Assembly: GCF_014200455.1 (NCBI RefSeq)
Contig: NZ_JACHBW010000012.1
Location: forward strand, 209,774-273,773
Reading direction: 5' to 3'
Length of the DNA stretch: 64,000 nucleotides
DNA from: Paraburkholderia bannensis
GTDB lineage: Bacteria; Pseudomonadota; Gammaproteobacteria; Burkholderiales; Burkholderiaceae
Both the position numbers and the translations under genes were made by a program. The notes under the pieces are model-generated. The model worked only from the letters and a program-made list of their open reading frames with translations, searched no databases and was not told the DNA's origin. Positions within the stretch are counted from its first letter, which is position 1, and each line of letters starts with the position of its first letter. Of this stretch, positions 53,178 through 60,776 are shown one piece after another.

Positions 53178-54038
53178 ATGGCGCTCAACGACTCCCCCTC
53201 CGCAACGCTTGCTGCAGGCGCCGCGCCGCAGGAAATCAGTGCGCCGCCGCGTGCGCGCAGCGATGCGCCGCGCTTTCATGCGGGCCACGCCGCGACTGCC
53301 GCGACGCTTGGCTCGCTGCTGGGGCTCTGGTGGCTTGCAAGCCATCTGCAATGGCTGCCGCCGGTCTTGCTGCCTACGCCCGAGGCCGTGTTGCGCAAGC
53401 TCGTGCGGCTCTATACCGATGGCTTCGACGATGCGACGCTGACGCAGCATCTCGCCGCCAGTCTCTCGCGCATTGCGCTGGCGTTCGCGCTTGCGCTCGT
53501 CACCGCCATTCCGGCTGGCATCGCCATCGCCACGAGCCGCATCGCGCGCGGCGTGCTCGATCCCGTCATCGAGTTCTATCGCCCCGTGCCGCCGCTCGCG
53601 TATCTGCCGCTGATGGTGATCTGGTTCGGCATCGGCGAACTGTCCAAGGTACTCCTGATCTATTTCACGATCTTCGCGCCGCTGGCGATCGCCACGGCTT
53701 CCGGTGCGAGCCGCGTGGCGAAGAGCCGCCTGCTCGCGGCGCAATCGCTGGGCGCGACACGCCTGCAGTTGCTCGTCCATGTGGTGCTGCCCAGCGCGCT
53801 GCCGGAAATTCTCACCGGCGTGCGCATCGCGCTGGGCGCGGGCTGGTCCACGCTGGTGGCAGCCGAACTGATCGCCGCCACCCGAGGTCTGGGATTCATG
53901 GTGTATTCCGCATCACGCTTTCTCGTCACCGACGTGGTGATTGCCGGCATCCTGTTGATAGGCGCGATTGCGCTGGTGCTGGAACTGGGACTGCGCGCGC
54001 TGCAGCGCAAGCTCACGCCCTGGCACGCCGAAGGCTGA
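53178..54038 (+). CDS. tauC: Taurine ABC transporter permease TauC
   Basis: Encodes 286 residues: a polar N-terminus (about 35 residues), about six membrane segments and the permease loop (ELSKVLLIYFTIFAPLAIATASGASRVAKSRLLAAQSLGAT). The FYRPVPPLAYLPLMVIWFGIGELSK block is typical of TauC. Completes the importer. The taurine dioxygenase gene tauD, usually next, is absent from the window. Confidence 0.93.
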   Translation: MALNDSPSATLAAGAAPQEISAPPRARSDAPRFHAGHAATAATLGSLLGLWWLASHLQWLPPVLLPTPEAVLRKLVRLYTDGFDDATLTQHLAASLSRIALAFALALVTAIPAGIAIATSRIARGVLDPVIEFYRPVPPLAYLPLMVIWFGIGELSKVLLIYFTIFAPLAIATASGASRVAKSRLLAAQSLGATRLQLLVHVVLPSALPEILTGVRIALGAGWSTLVAAELIAATRGLGFMVYSASRFLVTDVVIAGILLIGAIALVLELGLRALQRKLTPWHAEG

Positions 54039-54184
54039 AGTCAGTCTCATCGCCCTCTCTGCCCTGCCGCGCGCGACGTAAAACTCGCGCGCGCGTCGTT
54101 TCATATCCTTCCCAGTATTGCTTGGTTGCCTCGCGGCAGGACGAGTCCTAGTCTGGTCTTTCACCATTCTGGAGCAACCTCGCC

Positions 54185-55006
54185 ATGTCCTTGCCGCTCG
54201 ATCACATCGTCATTCGTATTGCCGATCTCGAACAGGCCATCGCCGATTTCAGCGAGACCGGCTTCACCGTGCAACGCGGCGGCATCCATGCGGACGGCAC
54301 CACGCATCACGCGCTGATCGGCTTCGACGACGGACGCTTTCTGGATCTCGCGGCGTCTTTGCCTGGTTTGCGTCAGGCACGCGAATCGCGCAAGCCGCGT
54401 AACGAGTCATCGGCGGCGGAAGGTTTCAGCGATTTCGCCTTGCTCGCTGCGGCGATAACGGATTCCATCGACGCCGCCCGCACACGCGGGCTGCACTACG
54501 AAGGCCCGATTCCAGGCGGGCGCATTCGCCCCGACGGCACGCGCATCGAATGGCAAACCGCCGAGCCCGCCACGCGCGATCTGCCCTTGCTATGCAACGA
54601 TCTCACGCCGCGATTTTTGCGCGTGGCCGTAGGCGATGCGCAGCGGCATGCAAATGGCGCGCAGGGAATCGCCAGCGTGGCGATCGTCGTGAAGGATCTG
54701 GAAGCGAGCATCAAACGCTATCGGGCACTCCTGGGAGGCGATTTCGACGCGCATGTCGCGGCGTTGCCGGACCATGCCGTGCGGCTCGCGACCTTTGCGA
54801 GCGGCACGGCCACGCTGGTACTGCTTGCGGCGCACGGTACGCCGGAACAGCATGACGGCGCTACGCTGGCTGCCGATCTGCGCGCTTTCCTGGCCGCGAA
54901 TGGAGAAGGCGTGTTTGGCGTGACGCTTGCCACTGCACATGCGAGTCATGCGAGGAAGTTGCCGCTCGCGCTTACGCATGGGGCGTCGCTGGAGCTTGCG
55001 GTTTGA
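54185..55006 (+). CDS. VOC-family protein (glyoxalase-like) downstream of tauABC
   Basis: Encodes 273 residues with two VOC-like halves: LPLDHIVIRIADLEQAIADFSETGFTVQRGG at the start, and GIASVAIVVKDLEASIKRYRALLGGDFDAH at about residue 160. The first half carries HALIGFDDGRFLDLAAS as in Glyoxalase_3-like domains. It is 146 nt behind tauC on the same strand, at the site where tauD is common, so it may be co-expressed under sulfur limitation. A strong terminator follows. No taurine-cleaving motif is visible. Confidence 0.82.
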   Translation: MSLPLDHIVIRIADLEQAIADFSETGFTVQRGGIHADGTTHHALIGFDDGRFLDLAASLPGLRQARESRKPRNESSAAEGFSDFALLAAAITDSIDAARTRGLHYEGPIPGGRIRPDGTRIEWQTAEPATRDLPLLCNDLTPRFLRVAVGDAQRHANGAQGIASVAIVVKDLEASIKRYRALLGGDFDAHVAALPDHAVRLATFASGTATLVLLAAHGTPEQHDGATLAADLRAFLAANGEGVFGVTLATAHASHARKLPLALTHGASLELAV

Positions 55007-55037
55007 TGAGGAAAACGAATTTACATTGAGCAAACAA

Positions 55038-55063
55038 AAAAGCCGGGAAAAATCCCGGCTTTT
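55038..55063. terminator. Bidirectional rho-independent terminator
   Basis: Arms aaaagccggga and tcccggctttt around a 4-nt A loop between the convergent VOC and groEL genes, with T-runs on both strands. Confidence 0.95.
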
Positions 55064-55085
55064 CTTCGTGTGGATAATGCTGCAA

Positions 55086-56720
55086 TCAGAACCCGAGATC
55101 CGGTCCACCCGGCGCCCCACCTGCGCCGTTCACCGCCGCTGGCTTCGGCGTCTCATGCACCGTCGCATCCGTCGTCAGCAGCAGGCCCGCCACCGAGGCC
55201 GCGTTCTGCAGCGCCGTGCGCGTCACCTTGGTTGGGTCGAGCACGCCCTTTTCCACCAGATCGCCATACTGCCCCGTGGCCGCGTCATAGCCAAAGTTGC
55301 CCGAGCCTTCCGCGACTTTCGCGGCTACCACGCTCGCCTCTTCGCCCGCATTGGTCACGATCTGGCGCAGCGGCTCTTCCAGCGCCCGCAGCACGATCTT
55401 CACGCCCGCCGTCTGATCGGCATTGCTGCCCTTGAGGTCGAGAATCGCCTGGCGCACACGAATCAGCGCCACGCCGCCACCCGGCACGATACCCTCTTCC
55501 ACCGCTGCGCGCGTGGCGTGCAGCGCGTCGTCCACACGGTCCTTCTTTTCCTTCACTTCGATTTCGGTTGCGCCGCCCACCTTGATGACGGCCACGCCGC
55601 CCGCCAGCTTCGCCACGCGTTCCTGCAGCTTTTCGCGGTCGTAGTCAGACGTCGCTTCTTCGATCTGCAAACGAATCTGCTTCACGCGCGCCTCGATCGC
55701 CGCGGCCTCGCCTGCGCCGTCGATCACCGTGGTGTTCTCCTTGCCCACCTCGATGCGCTTGGCCTGGCCCAGTTCCGCGAGCGTGGCCTTTTCGAGCGTG
55801 AGGCCGGTTTCCTCGGCGATCACCTGGCCGCCCGTGAGAATCGCGATATCTTCGAGCAGCGCCTTGCGACGGTCGCCGAAGCCCGGCGCTTTCACTGCGA
55901 CCGTCTTGAGCACCCCGCGAATATTATTGACGACGAGCGTGGCAAGCGCCTCGCCTTCGATATCCTCTGCGATCAGCAGCAGCGGTCGCCCTGCTTTCGC
56001 CACCTGCTCCAGCACCGGCAGCAGATCGCGGATATTCGAGATCTTCTTGTCGAACAGCAGGATAAACGGATTGTCGAGCTCGGCAATCTGCTTGTCCTGG
56101 TTGTTGATGAAATACGGCGAGAGATAGCCGCGATCGAATTGCAGCCCTTCCACCACGTCGAGTTCGTCGGCGAGCGACTTGCCGTCTTCCACGGTAATCA
56201 CGCCTTCCTTGCCCACCCGGTCGATGGCTTCCGCGATGCGCTGGCCAATCGATTCCTCGCCATTGGCCGAGATGGTCGCTACCTGAGCAATCTCCTTGCT
56301 CGTGGTGGTCGGCTTGCTGATTTTCTTGAGTTCCTCGATGGCGGCCGTCACCGCCTTATCGATACCGCGCTTCAGATCGAGCGGGTTCAGGCCCGCCGCC
56401 ACGTATTTTTGCCCTTCACGCACGATGGCCTGCGCAAGCACGGTGGCCGTGGTCGTGCCGTCGCCCGCAGCGTCGCTGGTTTTCGAGGCCACTTCCTTGA
56501 CGATCTGTGCGCCGATATTCTGCAGCTTGTCGGCCAGTTCCACTTCCTTGGCCACCGACACGCCGTCCTTGGTGACGATGGGCGAGCCAAAGCTGCGTTC
56601 GAGCACGACGTTGCGGCCTTTGGGACCGAGCGTGACTTTGACGGCGTCGGCGAGAATATTCACGCCTTCGATCAGTTTGGTGCGGGCGATATCGCCAAAT
56701 ACGATTTCTTTGGATGCCAT
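55086..56720 (-). CDS. groEL: Chaperonin GroEL (probable paralogue)
   Basis: Encodes 544 residues. Start ASKEIVFGDIARTKLIEGVNILADAVKVTLGPKGRNVVLE; ATPase motif GDGTTTATVLA (about 86-96). The C-terminus ends NGAGGAPGGPDLGF and lacks the Gly-Gly-Met repeat found in housekeeping GroEL, and Ile and Phe replace common residues near the N-terminus (KEIVFGDIAR). This suggests an accessory chaperonin copy. Thirty nt after groES; both under the CIRCE-bearing promoter. Confidence 0.95.
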   Translation of the reverse strand: MASKEIVFGDIARTKLIEGVNILADAVKVTLGPKGRNVVLERSFGSPIVTKDGVSVAKEVELADKLQNIGAQIVKEVASKTSDAAGDGTTTATVLAQAIVREGQKYVAAGLNPLDLKRGIDKAVTAAIEELKKISKPTTTSKEIAQVATISANGEESIGQRIAEAIDRVGKEGVITVEDGKSLADELDVVEGLQFDRGYLSPYFINNQDKQIAELDNPFILLFDKKISNIRDLLPVLEQVAKAGRPLLLIAEDIEGEALATLVVNNIRGVLKTVAVKAPGFGDRRKALLEDIAILTGGQVIAEETGLTLEKATLAELGQAKRIEVGKENTTVIDGAGEAAAIEARVKQIRLQIEEATSDYDREKLQERVAKLAGGVAVIKVGGATEIEVKEKKDRVDDALHATRAAVEEGIVPGGGVALIRVRQAILDLKGSNADQTAGVKIVLRALEEPLRQIVTNAGEEASVVAAKVAEGSGNFGYDAATGQYGDLVEKGVLDPTKVTRTALQNAASVAGLLLTTDATVHETPKPAAVNGAGGAPGGPDLGF

Positions 56721-56750
56721 GATGGTTGCCTCTCGGGCGCTGGAACGCAG

Positions 56751-57041
56751 TTATTGATTCACGACGGCGACGATGTCTTCTTCGCGCAGCACGAGTAATT
56801 CGTTGCCATTGACCTTGACGGTCTGACCGGCATATTTTCCAAACAGCACGCGGTCGCCAACATTCAGGTCGGGGGCAATGCGGCGGCCGTCGTTGTCGCG
56901 TCGCCCCGGCCCCACGGCGAGCACTTCGCCCTGGTCGGGTTTTTCGGCGGCGCTATCGGGAATCACGATGCCCGATGCGGTGCGGGTTTCCTGGTCGAGG
57001 CGTTTGACGATCACGCGATCGTGCAATGGGCGCAGGCTCAT
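56751..57041 (-). CDS. groES: Co-chaperonin GroES
   Basis: Encodes 96 residues from MSLRPLHDRVIVKRLD with AGGA 9 nt upstream; a further upstream ATG would add nine residues. Mobile loop region ETRTASGIVIPDSAAEKPDQGEVLAVGPG and the C-terminal FGKYAGQTVKVNGNELLVLREEDIVAVV are typical. Caps the GroEL ring; first gene of the operon. Confidence 0.96.
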   Translation of the reverse strand: MSLRPLHDRVIVKRLDQETRTASGIVIPDSAAEKPDQGEVLAVGPGRRDNDGRRIAPDLNVGDRVLFGKYAGQTVKVNGNELLVLREEDIVAVVNQ

Positions 57042-57098
57042 GGACGTCTTTCCTTTTGCTATTGCCATAGCGGCTTGTTTGTCGATCTTTGTCGATCT

Positions 57099-57125
57099 CT
57101 GGCACTCGTCTCATTCGAGTGCTGA
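57099..57125 (-). promoter_or_regulatory. CIRCE operator (HrcA-binding site) upstream of groES
   Basis: Minus strand TCAGCACTC-N9-GAGTGCCAG, matching 16 of 18 bases of the known CIRCE consensus TTAGCACTC-N9-GAGTGCTAA. It lies at about +5 to +31 from the predicted start of transcription, the usual place for HrcA repression that is lifted by heat or chaperonin titration. Confidence 0.88.
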
Positions 57126-57136
57126 TCGGAAAGTCG

Positions 57137-57188
57137 AGTATAGGAAGACGCCGCGCCGCGCTCCAATAACGGATTGGCACAACGATAT
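57137..57188 (-). promoter_or_regulatory. groESL promoter with an upstream ATATCG element
   Basis: Minus strand: ATATCGTTGTGCCAATCC (57188-57171), -35 TTGGAG (57166-57161), 18 nt, -10 TATACT (57142-57137). The -35 lacks heat-shock sigma-32 features. The upstream element is shared with the sfnB-like promoter and other sulfur genes in the window. Confidence 0.6.
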
Positions 57189-57202
57189 GAGCGATCGATG
57201 GG

Positions 57203-57418
57203 CTATCGATATCGCGCCGGGCGATTAAACTGCGCCGGCAGATTTTCCTGCATATCAATCGAAATCGGCGTCTGCAAGGGCCGTCCCGAGGGCACGGCGT
57301 CCATCACGCCCTCGATCAGCAACGCGCGGCTCCGGGGCGTGAGTTCATGACCGATCAGCACGGTTTCGTGCTCGCGCTTCATGGCCTTGGGTACGCGCGC
57401 CACGCCTTCGTCATCCAC
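57203..57418 (-). CDS. Small hypothetical protein or gene remnant
   Basis: About 71 codons from GTG at 57418 (MDDEGVARVPKAMKREHET, ending NLPAQFNRPARYR). Codon use is like that of real genes, with G/C at most third positions, and the middle (VLIGHELTPRSRALLIEGVMDAVPSGRPLQTP) looks like a structured protein. An in-frame stop lies just upstream, and there is no good ribosome site. It may be the tail of a decayed gene. No family recognised. Confidence 0.4.
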   Translation of the reverse strand: MDDEGVARVPKAMKREHETVLIGHELTPRSRALLIEGVMDAVPSGRPLQTPISIDMQENLPAQFNRPARYR

Positions 57419-57797
57419 GGAAATGTTCTAAATGCCGCGCAGAGGCAGATCTCTCGCGAACGCGTTGCGCGTGAGGCGTTCGGTCGATCCCGCATCCTCG
57501 CGGCTTTCAATAGTCGCCGCCACCTCGCCTGACGCATGGGCGAGCGCTATGGTTTGCGAGATTGCGGCTCATATCGCTATTTTTTCAAACGCAATCGGCA
57601 AATGACGTTTATTACTTTTTAGCAATAATTTGGAATAAATTGAATTATTTAGATGCCGATTTTCCAGATATCGACATAAAGCTAAAGAACTCAAATTCAC
57701 GGTCGTTATCAAGGTGAATGAAAGTTTTTGTCGTCGCCGCGCGAAGCGTAGAACATAAAAGGGTGGTGACGGCGCGAAATTAGCGGGGTAGTCAAAA
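57419..57797. other. Intergenic region with an A/T-rich patch
   Basis: About 380 bases. Bases 57580-57720 are markedly A/T-rich against the local background, with runs such as tattactttttagcaataatttgg, marking a promoter region for the small protein at 57798 or foreign DNA. No gene seen. Confidence 0.5.
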
Positions 57798-58217
57798 ATG
57801 CAGGTTACATCGTCCACTTCCAGCCCGGCGGTGGTTGCAAACGCGTCCGCTAACGCTAACGCTAACGCGCTCGCGAGCAAACAGGCGGGCACCCGCGCGA
57901 GCACGACGCCGGAGTCCAGCACCAAGGTCACGTTATCGGATGAGGGCTTGCAGAAAAGCGCTCAGGACGCAGCCGACGCATCGAGTCAGAGCGACGCATC
58001 GCCCGGGGGCAATGCGACGGATTCAGCCGCTTCGGCCAGCACGTCGGATGCAACAGGCGATATGGCTTCGCAGCTCAAGTCGGTGACCTGGGGCGTGCTC
58101 GGCCTGCCCGACCCCACCAAACCGCAGCCGGACAATAAGGCATTCGGGATCGGCAAAGGTATCGCCGCGATCGGCACGGTCGTCAGCGTCATCATGCTCG
58201 CACTGAAATTCCTTTAA
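57798..58217 (+). CDS. Low-complexity protein with C-terminal membrane segment
   Basis: Encodes 139 residues. An Ala/Ser/Thr-rich N-terminal 85 residues containing (Ala-Asn)3 from a gctaac repeat and the motif STKVTLSDEGLQKSAQDAA, then a conserved-looking centre (VTWGVLGLPDPTKPQPDNKAFGIGKGIAAIG) and a C-terminal hydrophobic helix (TVVSVIMLALKFL). No signal peptide. The composition resembles secreted or flagellum-associated Burkholderia proteins, but no family can be named. Confidence 0.6.
   Translation: MQVTSSTSSPAVVANASANANANALASKQAGTRASTTPESSTKVTLSDEGLQKSAQDAADASSQSDASPGGNATDSAASASTSDATGDMASQLKSVTWGVLGLPDPTKPQPDNKAFGIGKGIAAIGTVVSVIMLALKFL
57849..57866. repeat. 6-bp tandem repeat in the low-complexity protein
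   Basis: Three perfect copies of gctaac, coding (Ala-Asn)3. Confidence 0.85.
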
Positions 58218-58321
58218 CCTGCCCGGCGCAGGCGGCGCCGGCGGCGACATCATGAACGGCGCGCATTGCCAGTTCTATGGCGCGACGGCCTGTTCAGGCA
58301 TGAACATCGCTTGCCGCAAGC

Positions 58322-58726
58322 CTAATCCTGCAAGCGTTCATGATGTCGGCCGACGGGATTGCCGATCGCACGAAATGGATCGGCCAGCAGCAGGCGTCGG
58401 GTCGTTTCCACCAGTTGCTGCATATCGAGGGGTTTGCGCAGATAGCAATCGTAGCGCACGAATGCGGGCGGACTGTATTCACCCGATACGAGAATCACCG
58501 GCATCGACGCGATGCTCGCACAATCGCGAATTCTTTCGCAAAGCGTGCCGCCCGACATGCCGGGCATGCGCAGGTCCGCGATAACCGCATCAACGGGGCC
58601 ATCGTTCAATACCGCCCAGGCCGCGTGGCCATCCGCCGCCGCGACGACCTCGAACACTTCCGAAAGCGCTTCGGTCAGTGCGCCCAACAGGGCGCGATCG
58701 TCGTCCACCACCAGTACTCGTGTCAT
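58322..58726 (-). CDS. Single-domain response regulator receiver
   Basis: Encodes 134 residues from MTRVLVVDDDRALLGAL. A stand-alone receiver with acidic pair DDD, phospho-acceptor Asp in AVIADLRMPGMSG, Ser switch in VILVSGE and Lys in CYLRKPLD; there is no output domain. Divergent from the hybrid kinase gene at 59.1 kb (about 330 bp between starts), suggesting one phosphorelay. Confidence 0.88.
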   Translation of the reverse strand: MTRVLVVDDDRALLGALTEALSEVFEVVAAADGHAAWAVLNDGPVDAVIADLRMPGMSGGTLCERIRDCASIASMPVILVSGEYSPPAFVRYDCYLRKPLDMQQLVETTRRLLLADPFRAIGNPVGRHHERLQD

Positions 58727-59058
58727 GATGCGGCGGCAGGGAATTGCCGTTAGAAAAGGTTTAATCCGCTGAGGATTGTAGTCTGGCCACGCGAAGTCTG
58801 TTGGCATTGCGTCTGATGCACCGCATCAAGTGCAATCGTCATCCGAGTGTTCGCAATCGGCTAATATTTCAAATAGCGATTTGAATGCGGTCGTATTTAT
58901 AAGGGTGCTAACAGCACGCCGACAGCTTGCTGACACGCCTGGCCGGAAAGACCGCATTGCGCGTTCCCATCGCCAAAGACTGCATGAAATACACCTTTCC
59001 TGCAGACCCAAAATCCGCCGGTTAAACACGGCACGAACCGGTCTTTTGCGACCCGTCC

Positions 59059-60729
59059 ATGTTGCCTGTACCCGCCAAGTATTCGCTAGCCGATATCCAG
59101 AGCCGCCCTGCCCGCGAGCCGGACTGGCGTGCCCAGTCCCAGGCGTTGCTAGGGCTGGCCGCTTTGCAGCCGGAATCCCGCGAGGCCCTGCTTGCGGGCG
59201 TCGCGCACGCGGCGCTCAGTCTGTGCTGCGCGGCTTCGGCGGGTATCAGCCTGCCCGAAATGGCCGACGGCAATCCCGTCTTTCGCTGGCATGCGATCGC
59301 GGGCCGGCTCGCGGCGCTCCAGGGTCAGGCGGTACCGGCTGCCGATTGCCCCTGCGCGCTCACGCTCGACGGCGGCAAGCCGCTGCTGTTCACGTCGCTA
59401 TTGGACGATTTTCCGGCGCTGGCCGCATCGTGTGCCGGGGTGCAGGAAGCGCTGATCGTTCCAGTGATTCGCGGCGGCCGCAATCTTGCGGCCTTGTGGG
59501 TCGTTTCGATGGACGATACGTGCCGGTTCGGGCCTGAAGATGAGCGCGTGCTGGTGGAACTCGCCCAAGTTGCCGGGGCTTCGCTGGAAATGGCGGGCGC
59601 GCGCGACTTCAGCAAGCGCGAAACGCAACGCTATTCCGAAGTGATTGCGGTGCTGGCGCACGAATTCCGCAATCCGCTCGGGCCGCTGGAAAATTCGATC
59701 GACGGGCTGCGAAGGCTCACGCCCGCGCAATCCACGCAATGGCAATTGCTCGACGTGGCGCAGCGCCAGGTTCGGCATCTTAAACGCCTGATGGACGAAC
59801 TGCAGGACGCCGCGCGCCTGGACCACGGCAAACTCGGGCTGAACCTGTCCGAAGTGCGCCTGGACGACGTCATTGCCGATGCGCTCGCCTGCGTTCAGGA
59901 GCGGGTAACGGCGCATCGCCACACGCTCACGGTGACCGGACTCGCCGACGATATCCGCTTTGCCGGCGATCAGGTCAGGCTGGTTCAGGTGGTCGCCAAT
60001 CTTTTATCGAACGCGGTGCGCTACACACCCGATGGCGGCAGGGTCGATCTGTTGATTATCCGCACGCATCAAGAGGGCCGCGATGTGCTTGAGATCGTGG
60101 TGCGCGACAACGGCATCGGGATCGACGCGGCGGCGCTGCCGCATCTGTTCGAGCCGTTTTCCCAGTTCTCCAATGCGCGGCCCCGTCACGAAGGGGGATT
60201 TGGCATCGGCCTGAGCATTTCTCGCAAATTGGCCGAGCTTCATGGCGGCACGCCGACCGTGACGAGCGGCGGTGCGGGAAAGGGAACGGTGGCGCGGCTC
60301 CGGTTGCCGCTCCAGACTGCCGAAGCCACTGTCGCCAAACCTGCGCCGCGCGGCGAAAAGATTGCTCCGGCGCAGATCCTCATCGTCGACGACAGCGACG
60401 ACGCACGTTTTGCGCTGGCCACGCTGCTCGAAATGGACGGGCATCACGTCAAGACCGCGAATAGCGGCGCAAGCGCCCTCGCGCTCTTCGATAGCTGGAA
60501 ACCGGATCTCGCGCTCGTCGATCTGGGTATGCCCGGCATGGATGGGCTTGAACTGGCGCAACGGTTGCGCGCGCACCCTTGCCGCGCGGGCGTCAAGCTG
60601 GTTGCGTTGACGGGGCGCGTGTCGGAGCAGGAGCAGCGGGCGGCGCTCGATGCAGGGTTCGATGCTCATCTCGCCAAGCCGGTCGATATGGAGCAGGTGC
60701 GGGCCATGGCCGCACCGCGGGAGCACTAA
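59059..60729 (+). CDS. Soluble hybrid histidine kinase (GAF-HisKA-HATPase-REC)
   Basis: Encodes 556 residues with no membrane segment. A GAF-like sensor (about 40-180) is followed by the H-box VLAHEFRNPLGPLEN (His201), ATP-binding N-box VVANLLSNAVRYTPDGG, G1 DNGIGIDAAALPHLFEPF and G2 GGFGIGLSISRKL, and a C-terminal receiver (ILIVDDSDDARFALATLLE; Asp in LALVDLGMPGMDG). It probably autophosphorylates in response to an internal signal and passes phosphate to its own receiver and perhaps to the divergent stand-alone receiver. No DNA-binding output is nearby. Confidence 0.92.
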   Translation: MLPVPAKYSLADIQSRPAREPDWRAQSQALLGLAALQPESREALLAGVAHAALSLCCAASAGISLPEMADGNPVFRWHAIAGRLAALQGQAVPAADCPCALTLDGGKPLLFTSLLDDFPALAASCAGVQEALIVPVIRGGRNLAALWVVSMDDTCRFGPEDERVLVELAQVAGASLEMAGARDFSKRETQRYSEVIAVLAHEFRNPLGPLENSIDGLRRLTPAQSTQWQLLDVAQRQVRHLKRLMDELQDAARLDHGKLGLNLSEVRLDDVIADALACVQERVTAHRHTLTVTGLADDIRFAGDQVRLVQVVANLLSNAVRYTPDGGRVDLLIIRTHQEGRDVLEIVVRDNGIGIDAAALPHLFEPFSQFSNARPRHEGGFGIGLSISRKLAELHGGTPTVTSGGAGKGTVARLRLPLQTAEATVAKPAPRGEKIAPAQILIVDDSDDARFALATLLEMDGHHVKTANSGASALALFDSWKPDLALVDLGMPGMDGLELAQRLRAHPCRAGVKLVALTGRVSEQEQRAALDAGFDAHLAKPVDMEQVRAMAAPREH

Positions 60730-60776
60730 TCCGGCGCGGTGGGTAACATCGGCGTGCGCTGCGCATATGAGCTAAG

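Noticed and set aside
57161..57166. Heat-shock sigma-32 promoter for groES
   Set aside because: No CTTGAAA-type -35 or CCCCAT-type -10 could be found; the boxes fit a housekeeping-type promoter with an activator site plus CIRCE.
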